This document shows, piece by piece, positions 8,560 through 17,237 of a stretch of 64,000 bases of DNA. A model generated the notes under the pieces. The model saw only the letters and a list, made by a program, of their open reading frames with translations, made no database searches and was not told the origin of the DNA. Position 1 is the first letter of the stretch; each line of letters begins with the position of its first letter. The DNA comes from Streptomyces bottropensis ATCC 25435 (GTDB lineage: Bacteria; Actinomycetota; Actinomycetes; Streptomycetales; Streptomycetaceae). The stretch is from assembly GCF_000383595.1 (NCBI RefSeq), contig NZ_KB911581.1, positions 2,858,265-2,922,264 on the forward strand. The letters are read 5' to 3'. Made by a program: the position numbers and the translations under genes.

Positions 8560-8714
8560 AGCGGCGGGCCAATCGTCGGCGCCGACTCCCGTCGCTGCCT
8601 GGACGTGCCGAACGCGTCGCAGACCCACAGCACCCGGGCCCAGCTGAGGGACTTCTCGGGCGGTACCAAGCAGCAGTAGACACGCACCGACGCCGGGGAA
8701 CTGCGCGGCCTTTC
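8560..8714 (+). pseudogene. CBM13 (ricin B) domain remnant
   Basis: The frame reads RRCLDVPNASQTHSTRAQL and SGGTKQQ, then an in-frame TAG (8677-8679), then TRTDAGELRG. This is one QxW repeat of a ricin-type lectin (expected CLDVPNASQTNGTxVQLWDCSGGTNQQW) with point changes and a stop. The rest is gone. It follows the GH27 gene, which itself ends in an intact CBM13. Confidence 0.7.
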
Positions 8715-8754
8715 GTGCGCCCACAGAGTGTTTGCAGAAGATTGGCCAGTTCCA

Positions 8755-8783
8755 TTGACGTGCTCTTGGCCGAAACCTATCTT
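8755..8783 (+). promoter_or_regulatory. candidate HrdB-type promoter for the first GH43 gene
   Basis: TTGACG (8755-8760), a 17-bp spacer, then TATCTT (8778-8783). It would give a leader of about 320 nt before ATG 9111. It lies directly upstream of the palindrome at 8805-8820. Confidence 0.45.
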
Positions 8784-8804
8784 CCTGTCGAAGTTACGTA
8801 CGGC

Positions 8805-8820
8805 GTTCGAAATGTCGAAC
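8805..8820. promoter_or_regulatory. candidate operator GTTCGA-N4-TCGAAC
   Basis: A perfect inverted repeat, GTTCGAAATGTCGAAC, 22 bp downstream of the candidate -10 box. This is the expected position for a repressor controlling an inducible sugar hydrolase. The repressor is not encoded nearby. Confidence 0.4.
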
Positions 8821-9110
8821 CCGATGGCCGTCAAAGGGGACAGCCCGTGTACCGCACCCGTTATTGGTTCACTCTCGTGGCTCCTCGGCCGGCCCTGCTT
8901 GCTCCACTCGTCACCCGGCCCCCAGCTGAGCTGTCTCCGGTCGCTGCCGCATTCAGGCGATAACTGCGGCTCCTCGGCCGCCGATCGGCCCACGCGATGT
9001 TCCGCGTCCCGCGACAGCAGGTTCTGTCCCTCAGACACCGCGACCGCGAGCTTCCTCTTCGACCCCGTCTTCACCCGATCATGGCACCCGCAGTTCGACA
9101 GGAGACCCAC

Positions 9111-10544
9111 ATGGCCAGGCTCCTCGGCCGGCTGGCGGCGATATTGGTCGCCGCCTGCCTACTCTTCACGTCCCAAGCCTTGACCACACCCGAGCAGGCC
9201 GCTGCCGCCGACCCGGGCTACCTGATGGTGCACTTCACCGGGGAGGGGTCGACTAACCAGCAGATGTACCTCTCGCACAGCACCGACGGCCTCCATTGGA
9301 ACGACCTCAACGGTGGAGGCATGGTCCTGCGTTCCACCCTTGGCACGAAGGGGGTGCGCGACCCCGCCCTGGTCCGCGCCCCGGGTGGTGACAAGTACTG
9401 GATCATCGCGACCGACCTGTGCATCGACTGCGGGCAGACGTGGAGCCAGTCCATCAACGACGGCAGCCGCAATCTTGTGGTGTGGGAGTCGACAGACCTG
9501 GTCACCTGGTCACAGCCGTGGCTGCTCAACGTCGCCGGCGCGATCCCCGACGGGCGCAACGCGTGGGCGCCTGAGGCGATCTGGGACCCTGCGACCAACG
9601 ACTACGTCCTGTACTGGGCGACGAACAAGCCCCTCAACGGTGCGACGAAGCACCGCATCTACTACGCCCGCACCAGCGACTTCCGCTCCATCACCACCCC
9701 GCAGATCTACATCGACCGCCCAGGCAGCCAGGAGATCATCGACACCCAGATCATCGAGGTGCCGGCGGGGGTCGGCAATTACCGCTACGTGCGGGCCTCC
9801 GGCGACGGTCAGATCACGCTCGAAGGCAGCAACTCGATCCTCGGGACGTGGACCAACCTCGGCAACCTCTCCGGCATCGGCCTCACCGGCTCTCAGGTCG
9901 AAGGCCCGATGTGGATGAAGTTCAACGGTCGCAACGAGTGGGGCCTCTACCTCGACCAGTACGCCTCCAGCGGCGGGTACATGCCGGTAACGACGACCGA
10001 CCCCTCCAATCCCGCCGCTTACCGGAAGCAGGCGTCGGGAAGCTACAACATGGGCGGCACGAAGAAGCGCCACGGCTGGATCCTGAACATGACGGCCGCC
10101 GAGGAGAGCCGCGTGCTCACGCGCTGGCCCAACACCGCGATCAACCGGCTCCAGTCGTACAACTTCCAGGACCGGTACGTGCGGCACACCAACCTCGACG
10201 TGCGCATCGACCCCAACGTAAGCCCCGCCCAGGACTCCCAGTTCCGGATGAGAACCGGCCTGGCAGGCTCCGGCACCGTCTCCTTCGAGTCGGTCAACTT
10301 CCCCGGCTACTTCCTGCGGCACGCCGGATTCGACTTCCAGCTGGCCTACAACGACGGCACCACCGCCTTCGCCAACGACGCCACCTTCCGCCAGGTCGCC
10401 GGGCTCGCCGACGCGACATGGTCGTCGTTCCAGTCCTACAACTACCCCGACCGGTACCTCCGCCACTACGCCTACCAACTGCGGCTCGACCCGATCGCCA
10501 ACACGACGGGCCGCAGTGACGCCACCTTCCGTGTGACGAGCTGA
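9111..10544 (+). CDS. secreted GH43 glycosidase with C-terminal CBM42
   Basis: A 477-residue exported enzyme. It has a signal peptide (residues 1-33, ending QAAAA), a GH43 five-bladed propeller (about 36-330) and a CBM42/AbfB arabinose-binding trefoil (about 337-477). The propeller shows VRDPALVRAP, NAWAPEAIWDP and SQVEGPMWMKF. In GH43 an Asp base, a pKa-modulating Asp and a Glu acid act by inversion; VRDPAL and VEGPMW contain the likely first Asp and Glu. The CBM42 module shows three repeats beginning LQSYNFQDRYVRH, FESVNFPGYFLRH and FQSYNYPDRYLRH. The substrate is likely arabinan, arabinoxylan or arabinogalactan side chains; the subfamily is undecided. ATG 9111 with AGGAG is preferred over a longer basic leader. 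Confidence 0.87.
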   Translation: MARLLGRLAAILVAACLLFTSQALTTPEQAAAADPGYLMVHFTGEGSTNQQMYLSHSTDGLHWNDLNGGGMVLRSTLGTKGVRDPALVRAPGGDKYWIIATDLCIDCGQTWSQSINDGSRNLVVWESTDLVTWSQPWLLNVAGAIPDGRNAWAPEAIWDPATNDYVLYWATNKPLNGATKHRIYYARTSDFRSITTPQIYIDRPGSQEIIDTQIIEVPAGVGNYRYVRASGDGQITLEGSNSILGTWTNLGNLSGIGLTGSQVEGPMWMKFNGRNEWGLYLDQYASSGGYMPVTTTDPSNPAAYRKQASGSYNMGGTKKRHGWILNMTAAEESRVLTRWPNTAINRLQSYNFQDRYVRHTNLDVRIDPNVSPAQDSQFRMRTGLAGSGTVSFESVNFPGYFLRHAGFDFQLAYNDGTTAFANDATFRQVAGLADATWSSFQSYNYPDRYLRHYAYQLRLDPIANTTGRSDATFRVTS

Positions 10545-10548
10545 CCCG

Positions 10549-10624
10549 ACAGGGATGCCGGCGCCCTCACGGCGACCCCCCACCCGCCGCCCGCCTTCCA
10601 GCGGGAAGGCGTCGGCATCCCACC
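10549..10624. terminator. nested hairpin after the first GH43 gene
   Basis: The inner stem is CGCCTTCC (10592-10599) with GGAAGGCG (10604-10611) around AGCG. An outer, longer-range pairing of GGGATGCCGGCGCC with GGCGTCGGCATCCC has one mismatch. It begins within about 10 bp of the stop. Confidence 0.6.
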
Positions 10625-10765
10625 CAGGAGTGGTTCGTAAGGGAGAGCGAACGACGGTGAAGGCCGCTCGTATGGTCCGGCGGCCGGACGTGTCAGGAGT
10701 CCGCAGGCGGCGACGAGTTGTCGAGCCGGATGGAAATTGTTGTCTTCTTCAGGGGAAGTGAGCCC

Positions 10766-13090
10766 ATGCACAGCGTCAGACCTCAGAGCCGTCGAAGATT
10801 CCGGCCGGGCGCTCTGGCCGCCGTGGCCGCCGCCTCGCTCCTGGTGGGCGTCGTCGGCCCGGCGGCCCCCGCCCAGGCGGCGGAGATCACCGACGGCCTG
10901 GCTCTCTGGTACAAACTCGACGCCACCTCGGGCAGCGTGGCGGTGGACGCCTCGGGCAACGGCCGGAACGGAACTGTCAACGGCGCCGCAGGCTGGTCGA
11001 GTGCCGGCGACGGGCTCACGTTCAACGGCTCCGACACCTCCATCAAGGTGCCGGACAACATTATGAGCGGCATGAACTCGATCACCGTCTCGATGGACGT
11101 GCAGATCGACGCCACCCAGGCCACGCCGTACTTTCTCTACGGCTTCGGCAACACCAGCAACGGCGCCGGCAACGGATATCTGTTCACCACCGGCAACGCG
11201 TTGCGGACCGCCATCGCCTCCGGGGGCTTCTCCACCGAGCAGAACACCCAGGCCTCCGCCGCTCTGCCGCGCTCGGTCTGGAAGCACGTCACCTACACCC
11301 AGACCGGCACCATGGGCGTCCTCTACCAGGACGGCGTGGAGGTGGCCCGCAACACCTCGCTCACCCTCACCCCCGGCTCCATCGGATCCGGCATCACCAC
11401 GGCCAACTACATAGGCAGGTCTCTCTACAACGGTGACAAGCTCTTCAAGGGCAAGATGCGCGACTTCCGGGTCTACAACCGTGCGCTGTCGCCCGGCGAG
11501 GTCCTCGAAGTCAGCGGGAACAGCACGGGCATCGCCGCCGCCACCCACCCCTCGCTGAAGATCGCGGCCGTCATCGACGATGCCAACAGCAAGATCACGC
11601 TGCCGGTGAAGGAGGGCACGGACCTCACCGCGCTCGCCCCACAGTTCACCCTCGCCCAGGGCGCGTCCATCAGCCCGGCCTCCGGCACACCACGCGACTT
11701 CACCGCACCCGTGACGTACGAGGTGACCGGTTCCGACGGCCAGAAGCGCACTTGGACCGTGTCGGCGCTGGTCATGCGGAGCCCGGTCCTGCCGGGGCTC
11801 ACCGCCGACCCGAACATCGTCCGGTTCGGCGACACTTACTACATTTACCCGACCACCGACGGGTTCGCGGGCTGGAGCGGTACGCGGTTCAAGGCCTACT
11901 CGTCCAAGGACCTGGTCCACTGGACGGACCACGGCGTCATCCTGGACCTCGGCCCTGACATCAGCTGGGCCGACGCCCGGGCCTGGGCGCCGACGATGAC
12001 CGCGAAGAACGGGAAGTACTACTTCTACTACTCCGCCGACGCCAACATCGGCGTCGCGGTCTCCGACTCGCCCACCGGCCCGTTCACGGATCCGCTGGGC
12101 AAGCCGCTGATCGCCGGCGGCGCCTTCACCGGCCAGATGATCGACCCGGCGGTCTTCACCGACGACGACGGGCAGTCGTACCTCTACTGGGGCAACGGCC
12201 GGGCGTACGTCGTCCCGCTGGGCGACGACATGATCTCCTTCGACGCCTCGAAAGTCACCGACATCACCACCAGTGGCTTCCGCGAGGGCGCCTTCGTCAT
12301 CAAGCGCAAGGGCACCTACTACTTCACGTGGTCGGAGAACGACACCCGGGACGAAAACTACCGTGTCGCCTACGCCACCGGCTCCTCGCCCACCGGCCCC
12401 TGGACCAAGCGGGGCGTCATCCTGGAGAAAGATCTCGCCCTCGGCATCAAGGGCCCCGGTCACCACTCCGTGGTGCAGGTGCCGGGCACCGACGACTGGT
12501 ACATCGCCTACCACCGCTTCGCCATCCCCGGCGGTGACGGCACCCACCGCGAAACGACCATCGACAAGCTGGAGTTCGACTCCGACGGGCTGATCAAGAA
12601 GGTCGCCCCCACCCTGAGCAGCATCACACCGGTCTCCGGTGGCACCGCCCTGCCGACGAACACCACCCGCTCGCTCCAGTCCGTCAACTTTCCCGGCCGC
12701 TACGCCACCGTCCGCTCCGACAGTCTCGGCTACCTCGACCCGGTGACCTCCACCAGCACCGCAGCGGTCAAGCAGAGCGCCACCTTCACCGTCATACCCG
12801 GCCTGGCCGACTCCGCCTGCTACTCGTTCCGTGACTCGTCCGGCCGCTACCTGCGCCACAAGGACTACCGGGTCCGCTTCGACGCGAGCAACGGCACGGT
12901 GCTCTTCAACAAGGACGCCACCTACTGCGCCCGGCCGGGTTCGGCCACCGGCTCGGTCAGCCTGGAGTCGTACAACTACCCCGGCCGCTACCTCCGCCAC
13001 TACAACTACGAACTGCGCGTCGACCCCTTCCAGGACAACGCCACCTTCCGCTCCGACAGTTCTTTCACGGCGGTCAACCCCTGGGCCTGA
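10766..13090 (+). CDS. secreted LamG-GH43-CBM42 glycosidase
   Basis: A 774-residue exported multidomain enzyme. It has a signal peptide to about residue 38 (PAQAA), a LamG/concanavalin-like beta-sandwich (about 41-250), a small Ig-like linker domain (about 255-330), GH43 (about 335-615) and CBM42 (about 625-774). GH43 catalytic residues are visible in TADPNIVRFG (base Asp), GQMIDPAVFTDD (second Asp) and GFREGAFVIK (acid Glu). CBM42 repeats begin LQSVNFPGRYATV, YSFRDSSGRYLRH and LESYNYPGRYLRH. Probably an arabinofuranosidase or exo-acting arabinan/xylan enzyme. ATG 10766 follows GGGGAAG. It is the third CBM42 occurrence within 7 kb. Confidence 0.88.
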   Translation: MHSVRPQSRRRFRPGALAAVAAASLLVGVVGPAAPAQAAEITDGLALWYKLDATSGSVAVDASGNGRNGTVNGAAGWSSAGDGLTFNGSDTSIKVPDNIMSGMNSITVSMDVQIDATQATPYFLYGFGNTSNGAGNGYLFTTGNALRTAIASGGFSTEQNTQASAALPRSVWKHVTYTQTGTMGVLYQDGVEVARNTSLTLTPGSIGSGITTANYIGRSLYNGDKLFKGKMRDFRVYNRALSPGEVLEVSGNSTGIAAATHPSLKIAAVIDDANSKITLPVKEGTDLTALAPQFTLAQGASISPASGTPRDFTAPVTYEVTGSDGQKRTWTVSALVMRSPVLPGLTADPNIVRFGDTYYIYPTTDGFAGWSGTRFKAYSSKDLVHWTDHGVILDLGPDISWADARAWAPTMTAKNGKYYFYYSADANIGVAVSDSPTGPFTDPLGKPLIAGGAFTGQMIDPAVFTDDDGQSYLYWGNGRAYVVPLGDDMISFDASKVTDITTSGFREGAFVIKRKGTYYFTWSENDTRDENYRVAYATGSSPTGPWTKRGVILEKDLALGIKGPGHHSVVQVPGTDDWYIAYHRFAIPGGDGTHRETTIDKLEFDSDGLIKKVAPTLSSITPVSGGTALPTNTTRSLQSVNFPGRYATVRSDSLGYLDPVTSTSTAAVKQSATFTVIPGLADSACYSFRDSSGRYLRHKDYRVRFDASNGTVLFNKDATYCARPGSATGSVSLESYNYPGRYLRHYNYELRVDPFQDNATFRSDSSFTAVNPWA

Positions 13091-13108
13091 TCGCCTTCCC
13101 CCGCTGGA

Positions 13109-13145
13109 CAGGTGACCCGCACAGCTTTGGCCTGCGGGTCACCTG
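13109..13145. terminator. terminator of the LamG-GH43-CBM42 gene
   Basis: A 13-bp perfect stem, CAGGTGACCCGCA (13109-13121) with TGCGGGTCACCTG (13133-13145), and an 11-nt loop, 19 bp after the stop. Confidence 0.8.
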
Positions 13146-13149
13146 GCTG

Positions 13150-13620
13150 CCGTGCCCGACGCACCATCGGCGAGGTCCTCGCTGTTTCGGGCGGGGGACC
13201 GGCTGGGGCCGGAGCCGTTGCGGGTGCTGTTCGCCACGACTGTCAAGCCGATGGCCACCGAAGCGACGACGGGTGCGTTCTGGCGGGGCTTGCGGCTGCC
13301 GGCCGTGGACGGAACCTGCTGGGACCCTTGCGGACAGCGAAGCCGACGAGGCCGTCTTCGGGAGGCCGGGCAACGGCCGCGGGACGGGCCGGAGCGCGTA
13401 TCCCCAGGTGCGGATGGCCGCTCTGGTGGAGGTGGGCACGCCTGCGGTGCTGGACGCGGAACTCGCCGGCTAGCCGCACCGGGGGAGTCCCCCCTGGTCG
13501 GCCGCCTGCCCGGCTCCTACGGCCCGGGACAACTCGTCCTGGCCGACCGGGAGTTCCTCGGCACGGGGTTGTGGTGGGCCTTCACCACCACCGGCGCTGA
13601 TCCGCTGGGTGCTCTATCGG
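13150..13620 (+). pseudogene. IS4-family transposase remnant
   Basis: Pieces of an IS4-type DDE transposase lie in two frames. SLFRAGDRLGPEPLRVLF and AFWRGLRLPAVDGTC are in one; DSEADEAVFGRPGNGRG and AYPQVRMAALVEVG in a second; GPGQLVLADREFLGTGLW back in the first. The DGT and DREF motifs are catalytic-core Asp regions. At least two frameshifts and missing N- and C-terminal parts make it inactive. No intact terminal inverted repeats were found. Confidence 0.78.
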
Positions 13621-14391
13621 GAGGCCAGGCTCCGGAGGACTGCTGAAGAGAGCGAAGCGGGCAGGACGCGCAGCGTTCGAACCAGCGCGGCCGTCGCCCA
13701 GGGGAAGTACGCCTGCGCCGGTTCCCTTTCCAGAGCGCGTATGACGCAGCGTGCCGCGTGCTCCGTGCTGACCTGGAAGGGCTTGGGCAGTCCGTCGGCG
13801 TTGACCCGGTCGGTCGCTACGAAGCCGGGTGGATGCTGGTGAACCGGATCTTCTTGGGCGCCAGTTCGACGCGCGCGGAGTCGATGAGCGTGCGGGCGGC
13901 CGCCTTCGCTGCGCAGTAGGGGCCTTGGCGGGGAATGTTCCATGAGCCCTGCCAACGAGTTGGTGTGGGTGATCAGGCCACCGTGCGGTTGGTTTCCCAT
14001 GTGTGTGATCAGCGGGTCGAGGTAGTTGACGACGACGTCGTAGTTCAGCGCCATGATCCGTGACACGTCTGCCACGCTGACGTCGTCCGTCGTCCATCGA
14101 CATGTCCGGTCCCTGGCCGGCGTTGAGCAGGGCGATGTCGATGGATCCGTACTCGGCGACGGCGGCCGCCCCCACATCGGCGGGCCCCTGCGGGTCCAGG
14201 GCATCGGCAGGAATGTCCAGGCAGGCGCTGCCGGCGGCTCGTACGTCCCTTGCCAGGGCTGCCAGTTCGGGGTCGCGTCGTGCCGTGGCGACCAAGCGGT
14301 TGCCACCGTGGCCGAGCCGGCGTGCCACCTCCGCGCCGATCCCCGTTGAAGCGCCGACGATCAGAATCGTCCGGTCCGTGATGCTTGCCAT
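13614..14391 (-). pseudogene. short-chain dehydrogenase (SDR), frameshifted
   Basis: From ATG 14391 the frame reads ILIVGASTGIGAEVARRL (NAD(P)-binding TGxxxGIG) and IALLNAGQGPD. It then shifts to VADVSRIMALNYDVV, shifts again through GPYCAAKAAARTLIDSARVE (catalytic YxxxK) and again to GFVATDRVNADGLPKP. The C terminus ends at 13614. At least three single-base frameshifts break one SDR of about 250 residues, so no functional enzyme is expected. It abuts the IS4 remnant and was probably damaged in the same phase of decay. Confidence 0.8.
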
Positions 14392-14554
14392 GGCGTTCCT
14401 TGCTGACGTGGTGGAGAGATGCCCCCTACCGGGACCCCTCCTTCGACTACCTCGACACCTGCCGGGGAGTGGCGCCCCGGTAACGGGGTCCGCCTCGCGG
14501 CGGTGACGGGCAACTGCACGGTGACGGGACGCGCGGACGCCACCCTCAACCGTG

Positions 14555-15174
14555 CTGGGGTACGGCTGGGCACGGCTGATTTCGATGATCGAGGGCCTGC
14601 TGCGGCACTGCACGGACGCCGAGATCGAGTCCAACCACGTCGACACGCACGACACGAGTGTCGTCGGATTCGCCTTCACCGAGCTGCTCAACTTCCGTCT
14701 GCTGCCGAGGCTGAAGAATGCCGGCAGCATCCCCCTGTACCGACGCCCCGTCCGGCTGGCCTGCGCTCGGTGCCTCCCTGACGCGCAATCCGCTGGGAGA
14801 CCCACGGCGGCCTCCAGGCCGTGGAGAAGTGGAACAGCGCGAACACCGTGCTCCACTACCGCCAGGACGGCGCCCTGACCGGCCCGGACAAGGAGCACGC
14901 CGAAACTCAATGCTCGCCCTCCACCTGCTGCAGTCCGCGCTCGTTAACACTCAGCTGGTGCAGCAGGTCCTGGCCGAGCCGGCGTGGGCATCAAGGCTGA
15001 GCGACGAGGATGCCGCAGCCTGACCGACCGCGCGGTTCTGGTCCAATGCCAACCCGTACGGCACCTTCCGGCTGGACATAGACAAACGCCTCGACCTGGG
15101 GCCCGCCGCTGCCGTGCCACGGCTGCGCACACCGACGGACGCCGCCGGCCAGTCCGGCGTGCGTCTGGCCTGAT
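14555..15174 (+). pseudogene. Tn3-family transposase (TnpA) C-terminal remnant
   Basis: Segments of the DDE domain of a Tn3-family transposase lie in several frames. They are YGWARLISMIEGLLRHCTD, VDTHDTSVVGFAFTELLNF, RLLPRLKNAGSI, GLQAVEKWNSANTVLHY, DGALTGPDKEHAE, LVQQVLAEPAWASRLSDED and NPYGTFRLDIDKRLDLG. An internal deletion (between about 14775 and 14800) and several frameshifts are evident. The final TGA is at 15172-15174. No TnpR or complete terminal repeat is visible. Confidence 0.85.
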
Positions 15175-15361
15175 GCGGTCCTGCGCAGTGCGGGAATCGT
15201 CAGCGCGGCCTGCTGAAGCGACGGACCGGTCGAGCTGTGCCGGCAGCACGCGCTGGCCACCTGTGACCGGCTGCCGTCGACATGGCCATGGCTGCCGGCG
15301 AGGGTGATGACGAGCAGGCTTCACCAACGCAGGCGGTGCCCAGATGGTGGCGGACCGGTCG

Positions 15362-16045
15362 TCAGGCCGGGTTCGACGTGCCGGTGACGACGTCCACCGC
15401 ATGGCGGCGGTGGACGGCGAAGAGCGGGAGCGCGGCCTGGGCGTCGCGGGCGCGCAGGGCGGCGGCCAGCGCCTGGTGCTCCTGGGGGATGCAGTCGAGG
15501 TAGCCCTCGGTGCTGAGGCCGATGCGGGTCAGCAGGAACAGGTGGACCTGGCAGCGGATGGTCTCCCAGGCCGCGACGAGACGCTGGTGGCCGGTGGCGG
15601 CGAAGACGGCGTCGTGGAAGGCGATGTCCAGGCGGACCATGGCGTGCGAATCCGTCGTACGGTCCATCACGCCGGCCGCCTTCTCGATGGTGGCGAGGTC
15701 CTCCTCGGAGGCGTGTGCGATGACCTGCTGGACAGCGAGATCCTCAAGCGCGCCGCGCAGGCTGTCCAGCTCGGCGACATCCTCGGCGGACAGCGTCGTG
15801 ACCACGGTGCCCCGGTGCCAGGCGCAGTGCACGAGTCCCTCGCGCTCCAGTACGCGCAGAGCCTCACGCACCGGCCCCCTGCTGACCTGCAGTGTGCCGG
15901 AGAGTTCGACCTCTCGCAGCGGTGCCCCGGGGGCGTACGCGCCGCTGAAGATCGCCTCCCGGATCCGGTCGGCGACCTCGTCGGCCAGTCCGCGGCGGCG
16001 GGCGGGGGCCACCGCGCGATCTCCTGTGGGTTGACTCTTCTCCAT
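15362..16045 (-). CDS. GntR-family (FadR/FCD subfamily) transcriptional regulator
   Basis: A 227-residue one-component regulator. It has an N-terminal winged helix-turn-helix (about residues 18-85; recognition region LQVSRGPVREALRVLEREGLV) and an all-helical FCD ligand domain (about 90-215), with the typical AFHDAVFAATGH metal/ligand segment. FCD regulators usually sense organic acids. It is divergent from the NAD(P)-binding/RidA/OYE operon across a 90-bp gap that contains two palindromes. It therefore most likely represses that operon and itself. ATG 16045. Confidence 0.9.
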   Translation of the reverse strand: MEKSQPTGDRAVAPARRRGLADEVADRIREAIFSGAYAPGAPLREVELSGTLQVSRGPVREALRVLEREGLVHCAWHRGTVVTTLSAEDVAELDSLRGALEDLAVQQVIAHASEEDLATIEKAAGVMDRTTDSHAMVRLDIAFHDAVFAATGHQRLVAAWETIRCQVHLFLLTRIGLSTEGYLDCIPQEHQALAAALRARDAQAALPLFAVHRRHAVDVVTGTSNPA

Positions 16046-16051
16046 GTCGTG

Positions 16052-16088
16052 ATGTTAACATTCTATCGTTGTCGCAATGTCAACATTG
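16052..16088. promoter_or_regulatory. paired operator palindromes in the GntR divergent promoter
   Basis: ATGTTAACAT (16052-16061) is a perfect 10-bp palindrome. CAATGTCAACATTG (16075-16088) is palindromic except for its central two bases. Both share the half-site ATGT/ACAT, and their centres are 25 bp apart. They sit in a marked AT-rich dip between the two divergent starts. Likely binding sites of the adjacent GntR protein. Confidence 0.65.
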
Positions 16089-16135
16089 AGACAACTGGAT
16101 TGACCGGTCGTTCGGTCAGGAGAGGGGCGATTTGC

Positions 16136-16783
16136 ATGAAGGTGTTCCAGATCGGTGCCGCCGGCGGTGTCGGCAGGAGGCTCGCCGGCCTGCTGTCCGC
16201 GCGCGGCGACGAGGTGACCGGCATGCACCGCAGCCCGGCCCAGGCCGACACGATTCGCGCGACCGGTGCGACGCCGGTGACCGGCGATCTGATCGCCGAC
16301 TCTGTGGAAGAGCTCGCCGGCAAGCTGGCCGGGCACGACGCAGTGGTGTTCTCGGCCGGTGCCCACGGGACCGGCATGGACAAGACCACGCTCATCGACG
16401 GCAAAGGCCTGGAGAAGGCAGCCGCTGCGGCCGAGATCTCAGGAGTCCCGCGCTTCGTCCTCGTCTCCGTGTTCCCCGACGCTTTGCGCGGCGGTGGAGC
16501 GTCCGAAGGCTTTGAGCACTATGCCAGGGTCAAGAAGAGCGCGGACGTCTATCTCACCCGCACCAGTCTGGACTGGTTGATCGTCCGCCCGGGCACGCTG
16601 CTGGACGGACCGGGTACCGGGCGGGTCGCCGCCGGGCCCGCTGTCGAATACGGCGACGTACACCGCGACGATGTCGCCGCGTTCATCGACGCCGCCCTGC
16701 ACGAGCCCGCCCTCAGCCGCGTCATCGTCGAGCTGACCTCCGGCGACACCCCCGTCGCGGACGCGGTCGCGCGCCTCGCCTGA
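16136..16783 (+). CDS. NAD(P)-binding (atypical SDR / NmrA-like) protein
   Basis: A 215-residue Rossmann-fold protein. It has the N-terminal IGAAGGVGRRLAG nucleotide motif, MHRSPAQAD after beta-2, RFVLVSVFPDA, and YARVKKSADVYL as the atypical active-site region, then DWLIVRPGTLLDGPG. It resembles YhfK-like/NAD(P)H-binding SDRs that act as flavin reductases or redox sensors. ATG 16136 follows AGGAGAGG. It is the first gene of an operon running to the VOC gene at 20106, under the divergent GntR protein. Confidence 0.82.
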   Translation: MKVFQIGAAGGVGRRLAGLLSARGDEVTGMHRSPAQADTIRATGATPVTGDLIADSVEELAGKLAGHDAVVFSAGAHGTGMDKTTLIDGKGLEKAAAAAEISGVPRFVLVSVFPDALRGGGASEGFEHYARVKKSADVYLTRTSLDWLIVRPGTLLDGPGTGRVAAGPAVEYGDVHRDDVAAFIDAALHEPALSRVIVELTSGDTPVADAVARLA

Positions 16784-16835
16784 GCTTGGCGCTCCTGCCC
16801 GCCCCTGCATCCCCCGCCAGAGAAGGACAGCCGCC

Positions 16836-17237
16836 TTGACTGCGATCGATTCCTACAGCCATGGCGTCTCGGGCGAGCGCGAGTTCGGCTTCGCCCAGGC
16901 CATCAGGGTCGACCACACGATCTATGTCTCGGGCCAGCTCTCCCATGACGCAGAGGGCAGCTTCCTCCACCCCGACGACTTCGACGCCCAGAGCGAGCAG
17001 GTCTTCGCCAACTTCGAGAAGGTCCTCGCCCACTACGGCGCCACCCGCAACCAGGTCGTGTCCGAGACCCAGTGCATCGTTGACCTGCCGAAGTACGACA
17101 ACGCGATGGCGGCCGCCAACCTGGCCTACTTCGGCGACCATCGCCCCACCAGCAGCACCATCGGCGTGGCCCACCTGTTCTTCCCCGGCCAGCTCATCGA
17201 GACCAACTTCGTCATCGACACCCGTCTGCCCGCCTGA
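16836..17237 (+). CDS. RidA family protein
   Basis: A 133-residue RidA/YjgF/UK114 fold protein. It contains DHTIYVSGQLSHDAEG, FANFEKVLAHYGATRNQVV, DNAMAAANLAYF and IETNFVIDTRLPA. Typical RidA proteins hydrolyse reactive enamine/imine intermediates; the terminal RLPA is near the usual catalytic Arg region. The start is TTG 16836 with AGAAGGAC upstream; there is no other Met before residue 90. It follows the NAD(P)-binding gene and overlaps the SRPBCC gene by one base (TGATG). Confidence 0.87.
   Translation: MTAIDSYSHGVSGEREFGFAQAIRVDHTIYVSGQLSHDAEGSFLHPDDFDAQSEQVFANFEKVLAHYGATRNQVVSETQCIVDLPKYDNAMAAANLAYFGDHRPTSSTIGVAHLFFPGQLIETNFVIDTRLPA

Noticed and set aside
14400..14550. A coding segment containing VTGRADATL before the Tn3 remnant
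   Set aside because: The resemblance to a CBM42 C terminus is only a few residues long, with no second repeat, so it is not enough to call.
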